Source: Hymenobacter psoromatis (GTDB lineage Bacteria > Bacteroidota > Bacteroidia > Cytophagales > Hymenobacteraceae). From it: a stretch of 64,000 nt of DNA. Below, piece by piece: positions 25,250-34,920 of the stretch (position 1 is its first letter; each line of letters opens with the position of its first letter). The DNA is taken from contig CP014771.1 in NCBI GenBank assembly GCA_001596155.1, positions 4,526,001 through 4,590,000 of the forward strand, written 5' to 3'. The translations under genes were made by a program, and so were the position numbers. Under the pieces are notes generated by a model. That model saw only the letters and a program-made list of their open reading frames with translations, searched no databases and was not told the origin of the DNA.

Positions 25250-26645
25250 CTTTTTCCAGCTCCCGCCACACTACGTTTAGGCCCTCGGCCCACACGGGAT
25301 GGGCAATAACCATGTCCCGGAGCTGCTGGTAGCGCAGGCGGCCGGCCATCGCGATTTGCAGCATGGTCATGATTTCGCCGGCTTCGGGGCCTAAGATGGC
25401 GGCACCCAGAATGCGGTCGTCGGAGCCGACCAGCACTTTCCAGAAGCCGGTTGTCTGGCTTGTTTGCTGGGCGCGGCTCAAGATGCGCACCGGGATTTGA
25501 CTTACGCGGTAGTCGATTTTCTGGTCTTTCGCCTGAGTCTCGCTCAGGCCGATGCGGCCCAGGGCGGGGTCGGTGAAAACGCAGTAGGGTAGGGGGCGTT
25601 GCTTGGCCGAGCGGCGCGGACCCTGGTGCAGCAGATTGTCGCGCACCACCCGGAAATCGTCGTAGCTCAGGTGCGTAAACTGCGGCCCGCCATGCACGTC
25701 GCCCAGCGCAAAAACGCCCTTCACGTTAGTTTCGAGCCGGCTATTGACCTGGATGTAGCCTTTTTCATCGGTTTTGATGCCTGTCGTTTCCAGGCCCAGG
25801 TGGTCGGTTTTGGGCTGGCGGCCAGTGGCCACCAGCAGGTGGCTGCCGTGCAGGTGGCGCGCGCCCTGGCGGGTGGCAATGGTGAGTGTGTACTGGCCGG
25901 CCGCGTCGCGGGCCACGCCGCGGGTTTCGGCGTTCATCAGAAACTCCACGCCTTCGTCTTCAAGGGCTTTTTGCAGCGCCTCGCACACGTCGTCGTCCTC
26001 GCGGTCCAGCACCTGGCCGCCCGTTTCGATAATGCTCACCTGGCTGCCGAAGCGCCGGAACATCTGCCCAAACTCTAGCCCGATGTAGCCGCCCCCCAGG
26101 ATGAGGAGGTGGGTAGGGACTTCCTGAATGTCAAGCAATTCGGTAGTCGTCAGGAAGCCCGCCTCGGCCAGGCCGGGTATCTCGGGCACAGCGGCGCGGG
26201 TGCCGGTATTAATGAAAATTTGTCTGGCCTTGATAACGCTGGCGCGCTCCTGGGTTTCCTGCACCCGCACCTGGCGCGGCCCGGTGAAAGTAGCGTGGCC
26301 GTGCAGCACGGTAATATTCTCGTGCTCCGGGGTCAGCGACTCGCGCAAGTGGCGGCGCGACTTATTGAGCAGGGCATCCTTGCGGGCTATCACGGCGGGC
26401 ATGTCAATGGTGACTTCGCCGCCCGGCCGAATGCCCAGCTCGGCGGCCGTGCGCACCTCGTGCGCCCGATTGGCCGAGGCTAGCAGGGTTTTGGTAGGCA
26501 CGCAGCCGTAGTTGAGGCACGAGCCGCCCAGGTGGGCTTCTTCCACTAAAATGACTTTTTGGCCGGCTTCGGCCAGCGCTTTGGCAAGTGGATTACCGGC
26601 CTGGCCGGAGCCGATAATGAGAGCATCACAAGAATAATCAGGCAT
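25245..26645 (-). CDS. Mercuric reductase-like pyridine nucleotide-disulfide oxidoreductase
   Basis: The 466-residue protein starts at the ATG at 26645; a TTG two codons upstream is less likely. It has the FAD site GSGQAG (12-17), the redox pair Cys43/Cys48 in GGSCLNYGCVPTK, the NAD site LGGGYIGLEFG near 165-175, and the second FAD motif VFALGDVHGG. The usual C-terminal HPTxxE of lipoamide dehydrogenases appears as HPVWAE. There is no N-terminal mercury-binding domain and no mer genes, so RclA-like or general thiol/quinone reductase roles are as likely as mercury reduction. Confidence 0.85.
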   Translation of the reverse strand: MPDYSCDALIIGSGQAGNPLAKALAEAGQKVILVEEAHLGGSCLNYGCVPTKTLLASANRAHEVRTAAELGIRPGGEVTIDMPAVIARKDALLNKSRRHLRESLTPEHENITVLHGHATFTGPRQVRVQETQERASVIKARQIFINTGTRAAVPEIPGLAEAGFLTTTELLDIQEVPTHLLILGGGYIGLEFGQMFRRFGSQVSIIETGGQVLDREDDDVCEALQKALEDEGVEFLMNAETRGVARDAAGQYTLTIATRQGARHLHGSHLLVATGRQPKTDHLGLETTGIKTDEKGYIQVNSRLETNVKGVFALGDVHGGPQFTHLSYDDFRVVRDNLLHQGPRRSAKQRPLPYCVFTDPALGRIGLSETQAKDQKIDYRVSQIPVRILSRAQQTSQTTGFWKVLVGSDDRILGAAILGPEAGEIMTMLQIAMAGRLRYQQLRDMVIAHPVWAEGLNVVWRELEKE

Positions 26646-27156
26646 ATACAAGTAGGAAATCCGCCGAATGAAGCGGTGCAGGCTATACGTATTTTGGGCT
26701 CTGAGTGAACAACCGGCTGCAACGTTTGAGCGCCCGCCCGGCTCTAGGAGGGGGGTAGGCTACTGCGCTTTAAGGTACTCTAAGCATACGATTCCCGCCT
26801 GTTTCGCGCGCGGCTGGTCGCTCATCAACCGGATTGACTTTGCCGCTACCAGCCCCAAGAGCGGCGGCCGTTTGGGTTCCGAAAGCCGCACCTTCGCGCA
26901 AAATAACCAGCATGAGCTGGCCGTGGGCACCAGCCAGCCGCTCGGTATAAGTATTTTTCCGCACCTGTTTTGGGAGCACTAAAGTCCCGCAGCTGACTGA
27001 AAAAAGCTGGTTTTTGGGGTAATAAAAGCAGTATTTAAACCGTAGCCTGCGCCGGGCTGGCGTCTGATAAGTCGCACATTGGCTTTGGAAAGTGGGCGGC
27101 CGAGGCCCGTTGTTTGCGGTGCATTAAGTAGTTGATACCTCTATCCTCTTTCATTC
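26646..27156. other. Non-coding gap of about 510 bases
   Basis: I find no convincing gene. A 104-codon frame at 26668-26982 has no signal peptide, motif or plausible start context and contains a GGGGGGTAGGC motif, so it is probably chance. The region must hold the promoters of the two divergent genes. I could not identify a clear TAnnTTTG box, tRNA or riboswitch. Confidence 0.4.
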
Positions 27157-27936
27157 ATGAAAACTCTTTGCTTCGCCTGCCCCCTCGTGCTTGGCCTGTT
27201 GCTCGGCGGCTGCGCCGTGTACGTGCCCACCGTGCCCAGCACGCCGCTGCTCACCCAAAACCAGGTGGAGATAACGGCTGGCCTGCGCGGCATCAACTCG
27301 CTCGAAGTAGCTGCCGCCTGGGCGCCCGCCGCCCACCTGCTGCTGGCCGGCGAGTCGGCCTTCCAAGGCAGCACTACCGAAATGACCACCAATAACAATG
27401 TCACTACTACCTACCACGACTCGCACCGGCAGGTGGGGGTAGGGCTGGGCTACTACCGCGCGCCCACCGCCCGCTCAGCCTGGTACCTGGCGGCGGTAGG
27501 GGGGGTAGGGTTTGCCAGCGTCGAGCTGCATAGCATAGATTTTGCCGCTCCTTCCGTCTTCCTGCCCCTTCCCCTGCCCTACGTTTCGGGTTTCTACGAG
27601 GCGCGGTACCGGCGCTACTACGGGCAGCTGTACGCGGCGCACCCGCTGAGCCCGCTCGTCACGGCCGGAGCCTCGGTACGCGGCACGCTGGTCGATTATA
27701 CCCAGCTCACCTACGAAGGCCAGCCGCTGGCGCCTACCAACCGCTTTTTCCTGGAGCCAACGCTGTTTATGCGCATCGGCCACGGGGTGGTGCAGGGCGA
27801 AGGCACGCTGGGCCTGTCGCTACCCACCAGCGGCGACCGCAGCAACCCGCTCAACCCGCGCACCGCGCCGGTTTCAACGCTCGTGAGCATCGGCGTCATC
27901 TTCCGGCCCGACTTGCTGGGGCGCGGCGGGTGGTAA
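27157..27936 (+). CDS. Outer-membrane lipoprotein of unknown function
   Basis: The 259-residue protein has a lipoprotein signal with lipobox LLGGC (Cys19). The body alternates hydrophobic and polar residues with aromatic strand ends (VEITAGLRGINSLEVAAAWAP, in part; GVGLGYYRAPTARSAWYLAAVGG, in part; RYYGQLYAAH). It looks like an eight- to ten-strand barrel or porin-like protein. The frame includes two GGGGTAGGG motifs read as Gly-Val-Gly. I recognise no named family. Confidence 0.65.
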   Translation: MKTLCFACPLVLGLLLGGCAVYVPTVPSTPLLTQNQVEITAGLRGINSLEVAAAWAPAAHLLLAGESAFQGSTTEMTTNNNVTTTYHDSHRQVGVGLGYYRAPTARSAWYLAAVGGVGFASVELHSIDFAAPSVFLPLPLPYVSGFYEARYRRYYGQLYAAHPLSPLVTAGASVRGTLVDYTQLTYEGQPLAPTNRFFLEPTLFMRIGHGVVQGEGTLGLSLPTSGDRSNPLNPRTAPVSTLVSIGVIFRPDLLGRGGW

Positions 27937-27945
27937 GCTAGCTGG

Positions 27946-29064
27946 TTACTGCTTAGTTTCGAAAAATTTGCTCAAGGGGCGCTTGAACAGACCGCTGGTG
28001 GTACCGATGTATACCGTGTCGCCTAGTTGCTCTAGACCACTAACCGAGGCCTGCTCCAAACCGTCGTTTTTTAGGAGTCGAACACGGTAATTTGAGCTAT
28101 TCCAACGCAATGTAAAAAGCGTATTTCCCCCAAAGCCGTGCGTGATGCCTACCAAGCTATCACTAATTACGTGGTATGCATTGAAGGCAAAAATTCCCGG
28201 GGCATCTGCACGCCGCTGCCAGGTAGTGCCGTCATCTGTAGAGGATAGTAGAATATTATATTCTTCCAGAGCATAAAGCGTGCCTTGCCACTTATAGAAA
28301 GTATCGACAATAGCGGGTTGATAAACCCGTGTTAGTACACCATTTTCCTGGATTTTATAAATGCCTTCGTCACCACAATCAGCTAAAAAATAGTCGTCTA
28401 TTGCTGTCAGCATTCGTATGTAAGAGGAGCGGTAGCGAGAAGTACGTGGGATATTTAGCACCTGGGGCTGCACCTGGACTTGGCCAGCGACTAACCTGAC
28501 GCTAGCCAGTATGAAGTGTAACTGCGGGTCGGCTTGACCAAGGTCAGTTTCATAGCCGAATAACAAAAAATTATTACGGCTAAAAGCACCAAACTTGGCA
28601 AACGATAAATAATTGGTTGCTACGCCGCTGGCTCGTGAATCTAGCTGGCGGAGGACAATCGCGGCATTTGCGCCACTATTAACCGGGTCTTTGGTACTCG
28701 ACACTATTACGTTGGCACCCAAATAAGGCCGCGCAAAGAAATCAGCAGTAATAGGAATGCGCAGGTTGATATCGGAGGGCATCGCTGCGGAAGCTGACGT
28801 ATAATACTGGCGATAAGTCGGGTAACTTTTGGCCGGCGACAGAATACCTAGTGCATTAGGTACTTGTAAATACACCGTATTAGCATCTTTTGCCATACCC
28901 AGTACAATCCTATCGGTGCCGTACAGTTGCTTGGCTTCCGACCAACTATATGTTTTATCTACCTGCTGCACCACAATTTTCTCCACTTCCTTCTTGCAAG
29001 CCGTAGCCAGAACCAACGCTGCTAAAGTCGCCCCGTAGGCAAACCAACTAGTTAGCCCTTTCAT
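27946..29064 (-). CDS. Lipoprotein with BNR/exo-sialidase-like repeats
   Basis: The 372-residue protein has a lipoprotein signal with lipobox LATAC (Cys23) followed by KKEVEKIVVQQVDKT. The body is strand-rich, and ILLSSTDDGTTWQRR resembles the Asp-box (S-x-D-x-G-x-T-W) of BNR propellers. A repeated GDTVYIGTTSGLFKRPL-like closing blade supports a propeller fold. Base composition is visibly less GC-rich than its neighbours, which suggests recent gain. The function is unknown. A strong terminator separates it from sucD. Confidence 0.65.
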   Translation of the reverse strand: MKGLTSWFAYGATLAALVLATACKKEVEKIVVQQVDKTYSWSEAKQLYGTDRIVLGMAKDANTVYLQVPNALGILSPAKSYPTYRQYYTSASAAMPSDINLRIPITADFFARPYLGANVIVSSTKDPVNSGANAAIVLRQLDSRASGVATNYLSFAKFGAFSRNNFLLFGYETDLGQADPQLHFILASVRLVAGQVQVQPQVLNIPRTSRYRSSYIRMLTAIDDYFLADCGDEGIYKIQENGVLTRVYQPAIVDTFYKWQGTLYALEEYNILLSSTDDGTTWQRRADAPGIFAFNAYHVISDSLVGITHGFGGNTLFTLRWNSSNYRVRLLKNDGLEQASVSGLEQLGDTVYIGTTSGLFKRPLSKFFETKQ

Positions 29065-29113
29065 AAAGCAGTTTCTTATCTATGTGTGGCACAGACCGCT
29101 AATATAGCCCATA

Positions 29114-29144
29114 AAAAAGCCTCGGTGTAAACCGAGGCTTTTTG
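29114..29144. terminator. Terminator after sucD (minus strand)
   Basis: AAAAAGCCTCGGT, GTAA, ACCGAGGCTTTTT is a perfect hairpin flanked by A and T runs. It sits just after the sucD stop codon and before the lipoprotein gene in the same direction. Confidence 0.88.
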
Positions 29145-29163
29145 GGGTGAAACTGAGTAGTAA

Positions 29164-30045
29164 TTACTTCGTGCCCAGCACGCGCAGCATGGTCTCGCCA
29201 ATCTCGGCGGGCGAATCCACGACGTGGATGCCGCACTCGCGCATGATGGCCATTTTGGCGGCGGCCGTGTCATCGGCCCCGCCCACGATGGCGCCGGCGT
29301 GGCCCATGCGGCGGCCGGGAGGCGCGGTTTGGCCGGCAATAAAGCCCACGACGGGCTTCTTGTTGCCGGTTTCCTTAATCCAGCGGGCGGCTTCGGCTTC
29401 CATACCGCCGCCGATTTCGCCAATCATCACGATGCCTTCGGTTTCGGGGTCGTTCATCAGCAGCTCCACTGCCTGCTTGGTGGTGGTGCCAATGATGGGG
29501 TCGCCGCCGATGCCAATGGCCGTGGTCTGGCCCAGGCCGGCCTTGGTGAGCTGGTCAACGGCCTCGTAGGTGAGCGTGCCCGACTTCGACACAATCCCTA
29601 CCCGTCCTTTTTGGAAGATAAAGCCGGGCATGATGCCCACCTTGCACTCGCCGGCCGTGATAACGCCGGGGCAGTTGGGGCCGACCATCGTGATGCCGGG
29701 GCGGTCCTTGAGGTAATGCTTCACGGCAATCATATCCTTAGTAGGGATGCCTTCCGTGATGGTAACGATGACTTTAATACCCGCCTGGGCGGCTTCCAGA
29801 ATGGCATCGGCGGCGAAGGCCGGGGGCACGAAGATGATGCTGGTATCGGCGTGGGTGGCGGCTACGGCGTCGGCCACGGTGTTGAACACGGGCCGGCCGA
29901 GGTGCTCGGTGCCGCCCTTGCCGGGCGTTACGCCGCCCACTACCTGGGTGCCGTAATCCATCATTTGCTGCGCGTGGAACGAGCCTTCGGAGCCGGTGAA
30001 GCCCTGCACGATGACCTTGGAATCTTTGTTGACGAGAACGCTCAT
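29164..30045 (-). CDS. sucD: Succinyl-CoA ligase, alpha subunit
   Basis: The 293-residue protein has the CoA-binding Rossmann start [20 protein letters not shown] (in part), GPNCPGVI and [10 protein letters not shown]. The active-site phosphohistidine lies in [12 protein letters not shown]. With SucB it makes succinate and ATP or GTP from succinyl-CoA in the citric acid cycle. sucC is not in the window, which is usual in this phylum. Its promoter region is shared with the divergent cysteine synthase gene. Confidence 0.96.
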   Translation of the reverse strand: MSVLVNKDSKVIVQGFTGSEGSFHAQQMMDYGTQVVGGVTPGKGGTEHLGRPVFNTVADAVAATHADTSIIFVPPAFAADAILEAAQAGIKVIVTITEGIPTKDMIAVKHYLKDRPGITMVGPNCPGVITAGECKVGIMPGFIFQKGRVGIVSKSGTLTYEAVDQLTKAGLGQTTAIGIGGDPIIGTTTKQAVELLMNDPETEGIVMIGEIGGGMEAEAARWIKETGNKKPVVGFIAGQTAPPGRRMGHAGAIVGGADDTAAAKMAIMRECGIHVVDSPAEIGETMLRVLGTK

Positions 30046-30079
30046 GGGCGGCTAACTTGTTGGGAAGAATGAATTGGGG

Positions 30080-30087
30080 CAAAAGTA
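30080..30087 (-). promoter_or_regulatory. Promoter -7 box for sucD
   Basis: The minus strand reads TACTTTTG, an exact TAnnTTTG, 34 bases before the sucD start codon. Confidence 0.5.
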
Positions 30088-30138
30088 GGGCCGGGGCGGG
30101 CATTACCCGCCCGGCGGCCCCCGCCCGGCCGCCGGGCC

Positions 30139-30146
30139 TACCTTTG
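30139..30146 (+). promoter_or_regulatory. Promoter -7 box for the cysteine synthase gene
   Basis: TACCTTTG, an exact TAnnTTTG, lies 39 bases before the ATG at 30186. Together with the box at 30080-30087 it makes a divergent promoter pair. Confidence 0.5.
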
Positions 30147-30185
30147 TGGGCCACTCAGCCCCCTACCCCCTCCCCACCTGGCAGT

Positions 30186-31163
30186 ATGTATTACGACCAT
30201 ATTATCGACACCCTCGGCAACACGCCGCTCGTGCGGCTCAACAAAGTTACCCAAGGCATCAAAGGCACTATTCTGGCTAAGGTTGAGTACTTTAACCCCG
30301 GCAACTCGGTGAAGGACCGCATGGCCCTGCGCATGGTGGAAGACGCCGAAAAGGCCGGCCTGCTCCAGCCCGGCGGCACCATTATCGAAGGCACCAGCGG
30401 CAACACCGGCATGGGCCTGGCCCTCGCGGCCATCGCCAAAGGCTATAAAACCATCTTCGTGATGAGCGACAAGCAGAGCAAGGAGAAGCAGGATATTCTG
30501 CGCGCCGTGGGTGCTGAGGTTGTCGTGTGCCCCGTCGATGTGGCCCCCGACGACCCGCGCAGCTACTACTCGGTGGCCCGCCGCCTCAACGCCGAAACGC
30601 CTAACTCGTTCTATCCCAATCAGTACGATAACACCTCCAACACGGCGGCGCACTACGAAACCACCGGCCCCGAGCTTTGGGCCGGCACCGAGGGGCGCAT
30701 TACGCACCTGGCGGCGGGCGTGGGCACGGGCGGCACCATCTGCGGCAGCAGCAAATACCTAAAGGAGCAAAACCCGGCCGTTTTCACGCTCGGCATCGAC
30801 ACTTACGGCTCCGTTTTCAAGAAATACAAGGAAACTGGCATCTTCGACCCGAACGAGATTTATCCCTACAAAACGGAGGGTATCGGCGAAGATATTTTGC
30901 CGAAAAATGTGGACTTTAGCGTTATCGACCAGTTTATTAAAGTGACTGACAAGGATGCCGCGCTGATGACGCGGCGGCTGGCCCGCGAGGAAGGCTTGTT
31001 CGTGGGTTGGAGCTGCGGCTCGGCCGTATTCGGGGCGTTAGAATATGCCCGTGAGCACCTTACGGAACAGGATACGATGGTCATCGTTCTGCCCGACCAC
31101 GGCACGCGCTACCTAGGCAAGATTTATAATGATGACTGGATGCGGGCGCAGGGCTGGCTGTAG
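30186..31163 (+). CDS. PLP-dependent cysteine synthase / cystathionine beta-synthase family protein
   Basis: The 325-residue protein starts at the ATG at 30186 (MYYDHIIDTLGNTPLV); the open frame upstream is promoter DNA. Lys43 in NPGNSVKDR should bind pyridoxal phosphate. EGTSGNTG (68-75) binds the phosphate or substrate carboxylate, and GVGTGGTICG completes the cofactor site. It makes cysteine from O-acetylserine and sulfide or condenses serine and homocysteine. No CBS regulatory domain is present, so CysK-like and CBS-like activities cannot be separated by eye. Confidence 0.88.
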   Translation: MYYDHIIDTLGNTPLVRLNKVTQGIKGTILAKVEYFNPGNSVKDRMALRMVEDAEKAGLLQPGGTIIEGTSGNTGMGLALAAIAKGYKTIFVMSDKQSKEKQDILRAVGAEVVVCPVDVAPDDPRSYYSVARRLNAETPNSFYPNQYDNTSNTAAHYETTGPELWAGTEGRITHLAAGVGTGGTICGSSKYLKEQNPAVFTLGIDTYGSVFKKYKETGIFDPNEIYPYKTEGIGEDILPKNVDFSVIDQFIKVTDKDAALMTRRLAREEGLFVGWSCGSAVFGALEYAREHLTEQDTMVIVLPDHGTRYLGKIYNDDWMRAQGWL

Positions 31164-31228
31164 AGGTGGCTTTCCTTGCCAAATCGGACCCGATTTGCTA
31201 ACTTCGTTGACTTAATTCCAAATGGCTT

Positions 31229-31645
31229 ATGACGGACGCGCTCAACCACATCGTGCTGATAGAGGACAATGAAACGACGAGCTTTCTAAACAACCGTTTG
31301 CTAAGCCGGCTGGGCGTGGCGCGGCAGGTCAGCTCCTTTTCGAAGGCCGATGAAGCTACGCAGTTTTTGTGGGGTAGTGATTCTGCCGCGGCTCAGGACG
31401 CGCCCGATTTGATATTCGTGGACCTGAAAATGCCCGGCATGAGCGGCTTCGACTTCCTGGAGCGCTACAGCCAGCTGCCCGCCGAGGTCCAGGAACGCAC
31501 CGTGGTGGCCGTGCTTACAACCTCCATGCATTCCGCCGACACCGCCCGCGTGGCTCAGTACCCCAACGTAGAATACCTCACCAAGCCCCTGACCGAGGAA
31601 AAAATGCAGCGCCTGCTGGCCAAGCGCTTCGCCTTGAGTCAGTAG
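31229..31645 (+). CDS. Single-domain response regulator
   Basis: The 138-residue protein consists of a receiver domain only. It has the acidic pair Glu12/Asp13, phospho-acceptor Asp65 in IFVDLKMPGMSG, Thr97/Thr98 and Lys119 in YLTKPL. There is no output domain, so it probably passes a phosphoryl group or acts by protein contact, as CheY- or Rcp-like regulators do. No histidine kinase gene is near. It converges with the TonB receptor gene over an 87-base gap. Confidence 0.92.
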   Translation: MTDALNHIVLIEDNETTSFLNNRLLSRLGVARQVSSFSKADEATQFLWGSDSAAAQDAPDLIFVDLKMPGMSGFDFLERYSQLPAEVQERTVVAVLTTSMHSADTARVAQYPNVEYLTKPLTEEKMQRLLAKRFALSQ

Positions 31646-31732
31646 GGGGCAACAGGCGTAATTGCTCCGCGACGATACCCTGGAGCGGTCTTGCAGCAAA
31701 GGTGAGAGACGAGCCCCGTCATAGCCCTGCTG

Positions 31733-34315
31733 CTAGCCCCCAAAGCCCCCGGTGTCCCCTTTCGGCTGGTTTTCAATCGTGTTGGCGGGCTTGTTAGTCC
31801 CCAGAAACCAGGTAAAGCCCAGGTAGCCCACGCGCGTTTCGTATTTGGTTCGGATGTCGGAAGTAAGCCCATCTGCCCCCAGTTGGGTGTACTGGCGGCG
31901 CGTGTTAAACAGGTCGCTGACCCGCAGGGTAAGCGCGGCCCGGTCGTGGAATAGGCGCTGGCGCAGGGCCGCATCAACGCCGTACACGGCCAGCAAGCGG
32001 CCTTGCGGCACCACCAGCGGGGCGCGGTAATTGCCGCTGAGCTGCACGGCCAGCGTCTTGGTGGGGCTGAAGCTATTGAGCAGATACGCCGTGCCGGTAA
32101 AGTTGGCGCGCGTCCCGTCGCCCGAGTAGCTGGCCACCTGGTTGCGGTAGAAAGAACCGTTTGCCGTAAGTTTCCACCACGTTGTCAGAGGCCGCGTCAG
32201 CGACAGTTCGAGCCCGTAGCTGGCCGTATTCCCAAAATTGGCGTAGCTGGTGCGAGTGATGAAATCGGGCTGGCCGCTGAGGTGGGTCGCCAGCGTATCA
32301 ATGGTGCGCAGGCTCTGAATAGACTGGCTGGCAAAGTGCCCGAAAAGGGTCGTGTTCAGCGTTGTGGCCTGCCACGCTAGCTGGTGACTCAGCTCCGCGA
32401 CGTGGACGTACTCGGGGCGCAGGTCGGGGTTACCTACCACGTAATTGCGGGCATCGGAATAGATGGGCAGGGCAATAATTTGCAGAAAATTGGGTCGGTT
32501 CAGCCGGCGCGAGTAGCTGAACTGCAGGCGCTGGTCGTGGGGTAGGGCACGCGCCACCGTGGCCGAGGGAAACAGGTTGAAAATGCGTTGGCTGGCCGAG
32601 CCGGTGGGTAGCACCTGGGCGCGCAGCCCCGTGTATTCGGCCCGCAGTCCGGCCTGGTAGTCCCACGAACCTGCTTTCTGCTGATAGGAGCCATAAGCCT
32701 GCGGAATTACCTGCTGGTAGTGGTAGCGGTACGAACCCGCCTCCTGGCGAATGAATTCGCCGCTGGCCGCCGGCTGCACCGCATAATCGGCCGTGCCAGG
32801 ACTTACGAGCAGGTCCGTCTTCACCCCCGCGCCCCAGCGGCGCTTGTCATCCAGCGGCTGCACGTAGTCCACCTGCGCCGAAGGCATGTGAATAGTTACG
32901 TCGAGTATCTGCTGACGGGCGTTTCGCGCATAGCCAGCGGGTCCGCCCAGTACGCGCTGCTGGGTCGTGACGGTGCCGCCATCCCGGTTGTAGGTGGCGC
33001 TGGCGGTCAGCTCGCGGCCGGGGCGCGCGGCCCAGGTGCGCCGGTAGTTGCCCGAAACGCGGCCGTCATAGAGGTTATCGACTTCCAGATTCTGGTTTTG
33101 CAGGGCAACGGTGGGGTCGCTGTCGTGGGTGAGCAGGGTGGCAAAGTCCTGCGTGGTTCGGAAATCCTGTTTATTACCCTGGACCGTTAGGGTAAGGCGT
33201 TGTTCATTGTTAAGGGCGTAGTCAACGCCCAGGCGCAGATTATAGTTGGTTTGATGGCGCGTGCTGGCCCCCGTCTGGTCAGTGCGGGTGGTGCGGCCTT
33301 CCACCGTGGCGACCTGCTGCAAGGCCGAGCTGCCGCGAAACTGATTATTCAGCCCGTCGGCATTGCCAAAAAAATTAAATTTGCCGACCTGCCGGTTGAG
33401 GTTGAGCGACGCGCTGTATTTATCGCGGGTGCCCCCCGTGGCCAGCGCATCGCCGTTCCAGCCGGCTTGGGTCTGTTTTTTCTGCATCAGGTTAATGATG
33501 CCCCCCGTGCCCTGGGCCGAGTACTGGGCACCGGGATTAGTGATGATTTCAATGGTTTCGAGGCGGCTGGCGGGCAGTTGGTCGAGGCGCAGGTTGCTGG
33601 GCGCGGGCTTGCCGTCGAGGTAGAGCGTCACGCTCGGGTTGCCCCGCAGGCTCACTTGCCCGTTCTCATCCACAACTACGGCGGGCACTTTCTGGAGGAT
33701 ATCCGCCGCCGTGCCGCCCGCGCTGTTGAGGTCTTTGCCCACGTTGAGGATGGTTTTGCCCAACTCGTTGACTATTGCCGCTTTTTCGCCCTGCACCACC
33801 ACGCCGCCGAGCTGCACGGCCGCCGGCACCACCAGCCACTCGCCCAGGCGGACCACCGGGGCAGCCACGTCCAGCGTGATGAGCTGGTGGGCGGGTCGAT
33901 AACCCAGCGCTTCGACCCGCAGCAGGTAACGGCCCAGCTTGACGTTAGCCAGCGCAAAGCTACCGTTTTCAAGCGTTTGGGTAGTGGCTACGACGGTCGA
34001 GTCCGGCAGACGCACCAGCAGGACGTTGGCAAAAGAAAGCGGCTGGCGCGTGGCCTCGTCCAGCAGCATGCCGGACACGGTGCCCAGGGTCTGAGCGGCC
34101 AGCGCACTGGGCATCAGACCAACCAGTAATAGCACGAGCCACCGAAATTGCCGCCCGCCCCGACGGGCAACCAGTAAACCCGCAGAAAGCGGATGTGGTA
34201 ACCAGGTCTTTGCCTTTTTGTTTCCTTTCGCAATCGCTTGATTATTAGAGCTTATTGCGATACAAGTTACCAGGCAATACCTAGTAGATTGCACTGTAAA
34301 TTCCTGCTGATTCAT
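31733..34315 (-). CDS. TonB-dependent receptor, outer-membrane beta-barrel family (PF14905-like)
   Basis: The 860-residue protein has a signal sequence at about 55-75 (WLVLLLVGLMPSALAAQT). That leaves an unusually long N-terminus if the ATG at 34315 is right; no closer start codon is in frame. A carboxypeptidase-D-regulatory-like domain (VSGMLLDEATRQPLSFANVLL, in part) precedes a plug (ILQKVPAVVVDENGQVSLRG, in part; IIEIITNPGAQYSAQGTGGIINL, in part) and a large barrel. There is no SusD partner. It follows a sigma/anti-sigma pair in the same direction and is probably its target. Confidence 0.88.
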   Translation of the reverse strand: MNQQEFTVQSTRYCLVTCIAISSNNQAIAKGNKKAKTWLPHPLSAGLLVARRGGRQFRWLVLLLVGLMPSALAAQTLGTVSGMLLDEATRQPLSFANVLLVRLPDSTVVATTQTLENGSFALANVKLGRYLLRVEALGYRPAHQLITLDVAAPVVRLGEWLVVPAAVQLGGVVVQGEKAAIVNELGKTILNVGKDLNSAGGTAADILQKVPAVVVDENGQVSLRGNPSVTLYLDGKPAPSNLRLDQLPASRLETIEIITNPGAQYSAQGTGGIINLMQKKQTQAGWNGDALATGGTRDKYSASLNLNRQVGKFNFFGNADGLNNQFRGSSALQQVATVEGRTTRTDQTGASTRHQTNYNLRLGVDYALNNEQRLTLTVQGNKQDFRTTQDFATLLTHDSDPTVALQNQNLEVDNLYDGRVSGNYRRTWAARPGRELTASATYNRDGGTVTTQQRVLGGPAGYARNARQQILDVTIHMPSAQVDYVQPLDDKRRWGAGVKTDLLVSPGTADYAVQPAASGEFIRQEAGSYRYHYQQVIPQAYGSYQQKAGSWDYQAGLRAEYTGLRAQVLPTGSASQRIFNLFPSATVARALPHDQRLQFSYSRRLNRPNFLQIIALPIYSDARNYVVGNPDLRPEYVHVAELSHQLAWQATTLNTTLFGHFASQSIQSLRTIDTLATHLSGQPDFITRTSYANFGNTASYGLELSLTRPLTTWWKLTANGSFYRNQVASYSGDGTRANFTGTAYLLNSFSPTKTLAVQLSGNYRAPLVVPQGRLLAVYGVDAALRQRLFHDRAALTLRVSDLFNTRRQYTQLGADGLTSDIRTKYETRVGYLGFTWFLGTNKPANTIENQPKGDTGGFGG

Positions 34316-34326
34316 CGGGTTTGGAG

Positions 34327-34334
34327 AAAAGGTA
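34327..34334 (-). promoter_or_regulatory. Promoter -7-like box for the TonB receptor
   Basis: The minus strand reads TACCTTTT, seven of eight matches to TAnnTTTG, 11 bases before the chosen start codon. If the upstream ECF sigma controls this gene, a different element must exist that I cannot recognise. Confidence 0.3.
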
Positions 34335-34429
34335 ACGGAAAAAGGGTACGGTGGAGGAATAGATTCCCCCCGCCGCTACTCCTGCGGCCGAGAGCATCGC
34401 AAGAGGTTGTGAAAAAAGAGTTGCGCGGG

Positions 34430-34861
34430 TTACTTCGCTTGCCGGCGCAGGTAGAGGTAGTAGGCCAGGAAGCCGAAAGCCGTGCTGAAAAGCAAGATGA
34501 TGATGGAGTGAATGCCCAGGGGCAAGTACCAGCTGCACGCTGCAAGCCCCGCCCCACTGCTGAAGAGCAGCGCCATCCACTTTACCACTCCGTTTTGCTC
34601 ATCCTGCGGACTGGGCAGCAGGCGCTCGACGATACTCTCCGAAACGGCCGCCGCCACTATCTGCCGCTTCAGCAGGTAGTTCAAGACCAGTTTGATAGCC
34701 GCCAAAACGAAGTAGCCAAGCAGGAAAAGTGCGATGGTGGGAAAAATGACCCGTCGCGCAATCTCCACTAAGTTGGCATCAAGGGCCGGTACCAGGGCAC
34801 TTTGGGCCGAAGCTTCCCAGGTAATCAGGCAAAAAAGCGGGAGCAGCAAAAACCTTTTCAT
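34430..34861 (-). CDS. Small membrane protein in the sigma/anti-sigma unit
   Basis: The 143-residue protein starts at the ATG at 34861 (MKRFLLLPLFCLITWEASAQ), which gives a signal peptide. It has one membrane span at about 35-55 (VIFPTIALFLLGYFVLAAI, in part) and two near the C-terminus (MALLFSSGAGLAACSW, IIILLFSTAFGFLAYYL), ending YLRRQAK. No family is recognised. It lies between the anti-sigma gene and the TonB receptor gene and may help signal across the membrane. Confidence 0.65.
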   Translation of the reverse strand: MKRFLLLPLFCLITWEASAQSALVPALDANLVEIARRVIFPTIALFLLGYFVLAAIKLVLNYLLKRQIVAAAVSESIVERLLPSPQDEQNGVVKWMALLFSSGAGLAACSWYLPLGIHSIIILLFSTAFGFLAYYLYLRRQAK

Positions 34862-34920
34862 ACGTCGGGCTGGGGGTAGTACCGCATGAGACCGGCCAGT
34901 GCCGGTCGTGTTGCAAAAAA

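Noticed and set aside
25245..26645. Definite mercuric reductase (merA)
   Set aside because: There is no mercury-binding N-terminal domain, no C-terminal vicinal cysteines and no merR, merT or merP nearby; only the general flavoprotein family is supported.
26668..26982. 104-codon plus-strand frame in the gap after the flavoprotein gene
   Set aside because: No signal peptide, domain or start context; it is full of isolated rare-looking residues and is most likely chance.
32003..34129. Several long plus-strand frames opposite the TonB receptor
   Set aside because: They mirror the receptor's codons; only the minus strand shows plug and barrel features.
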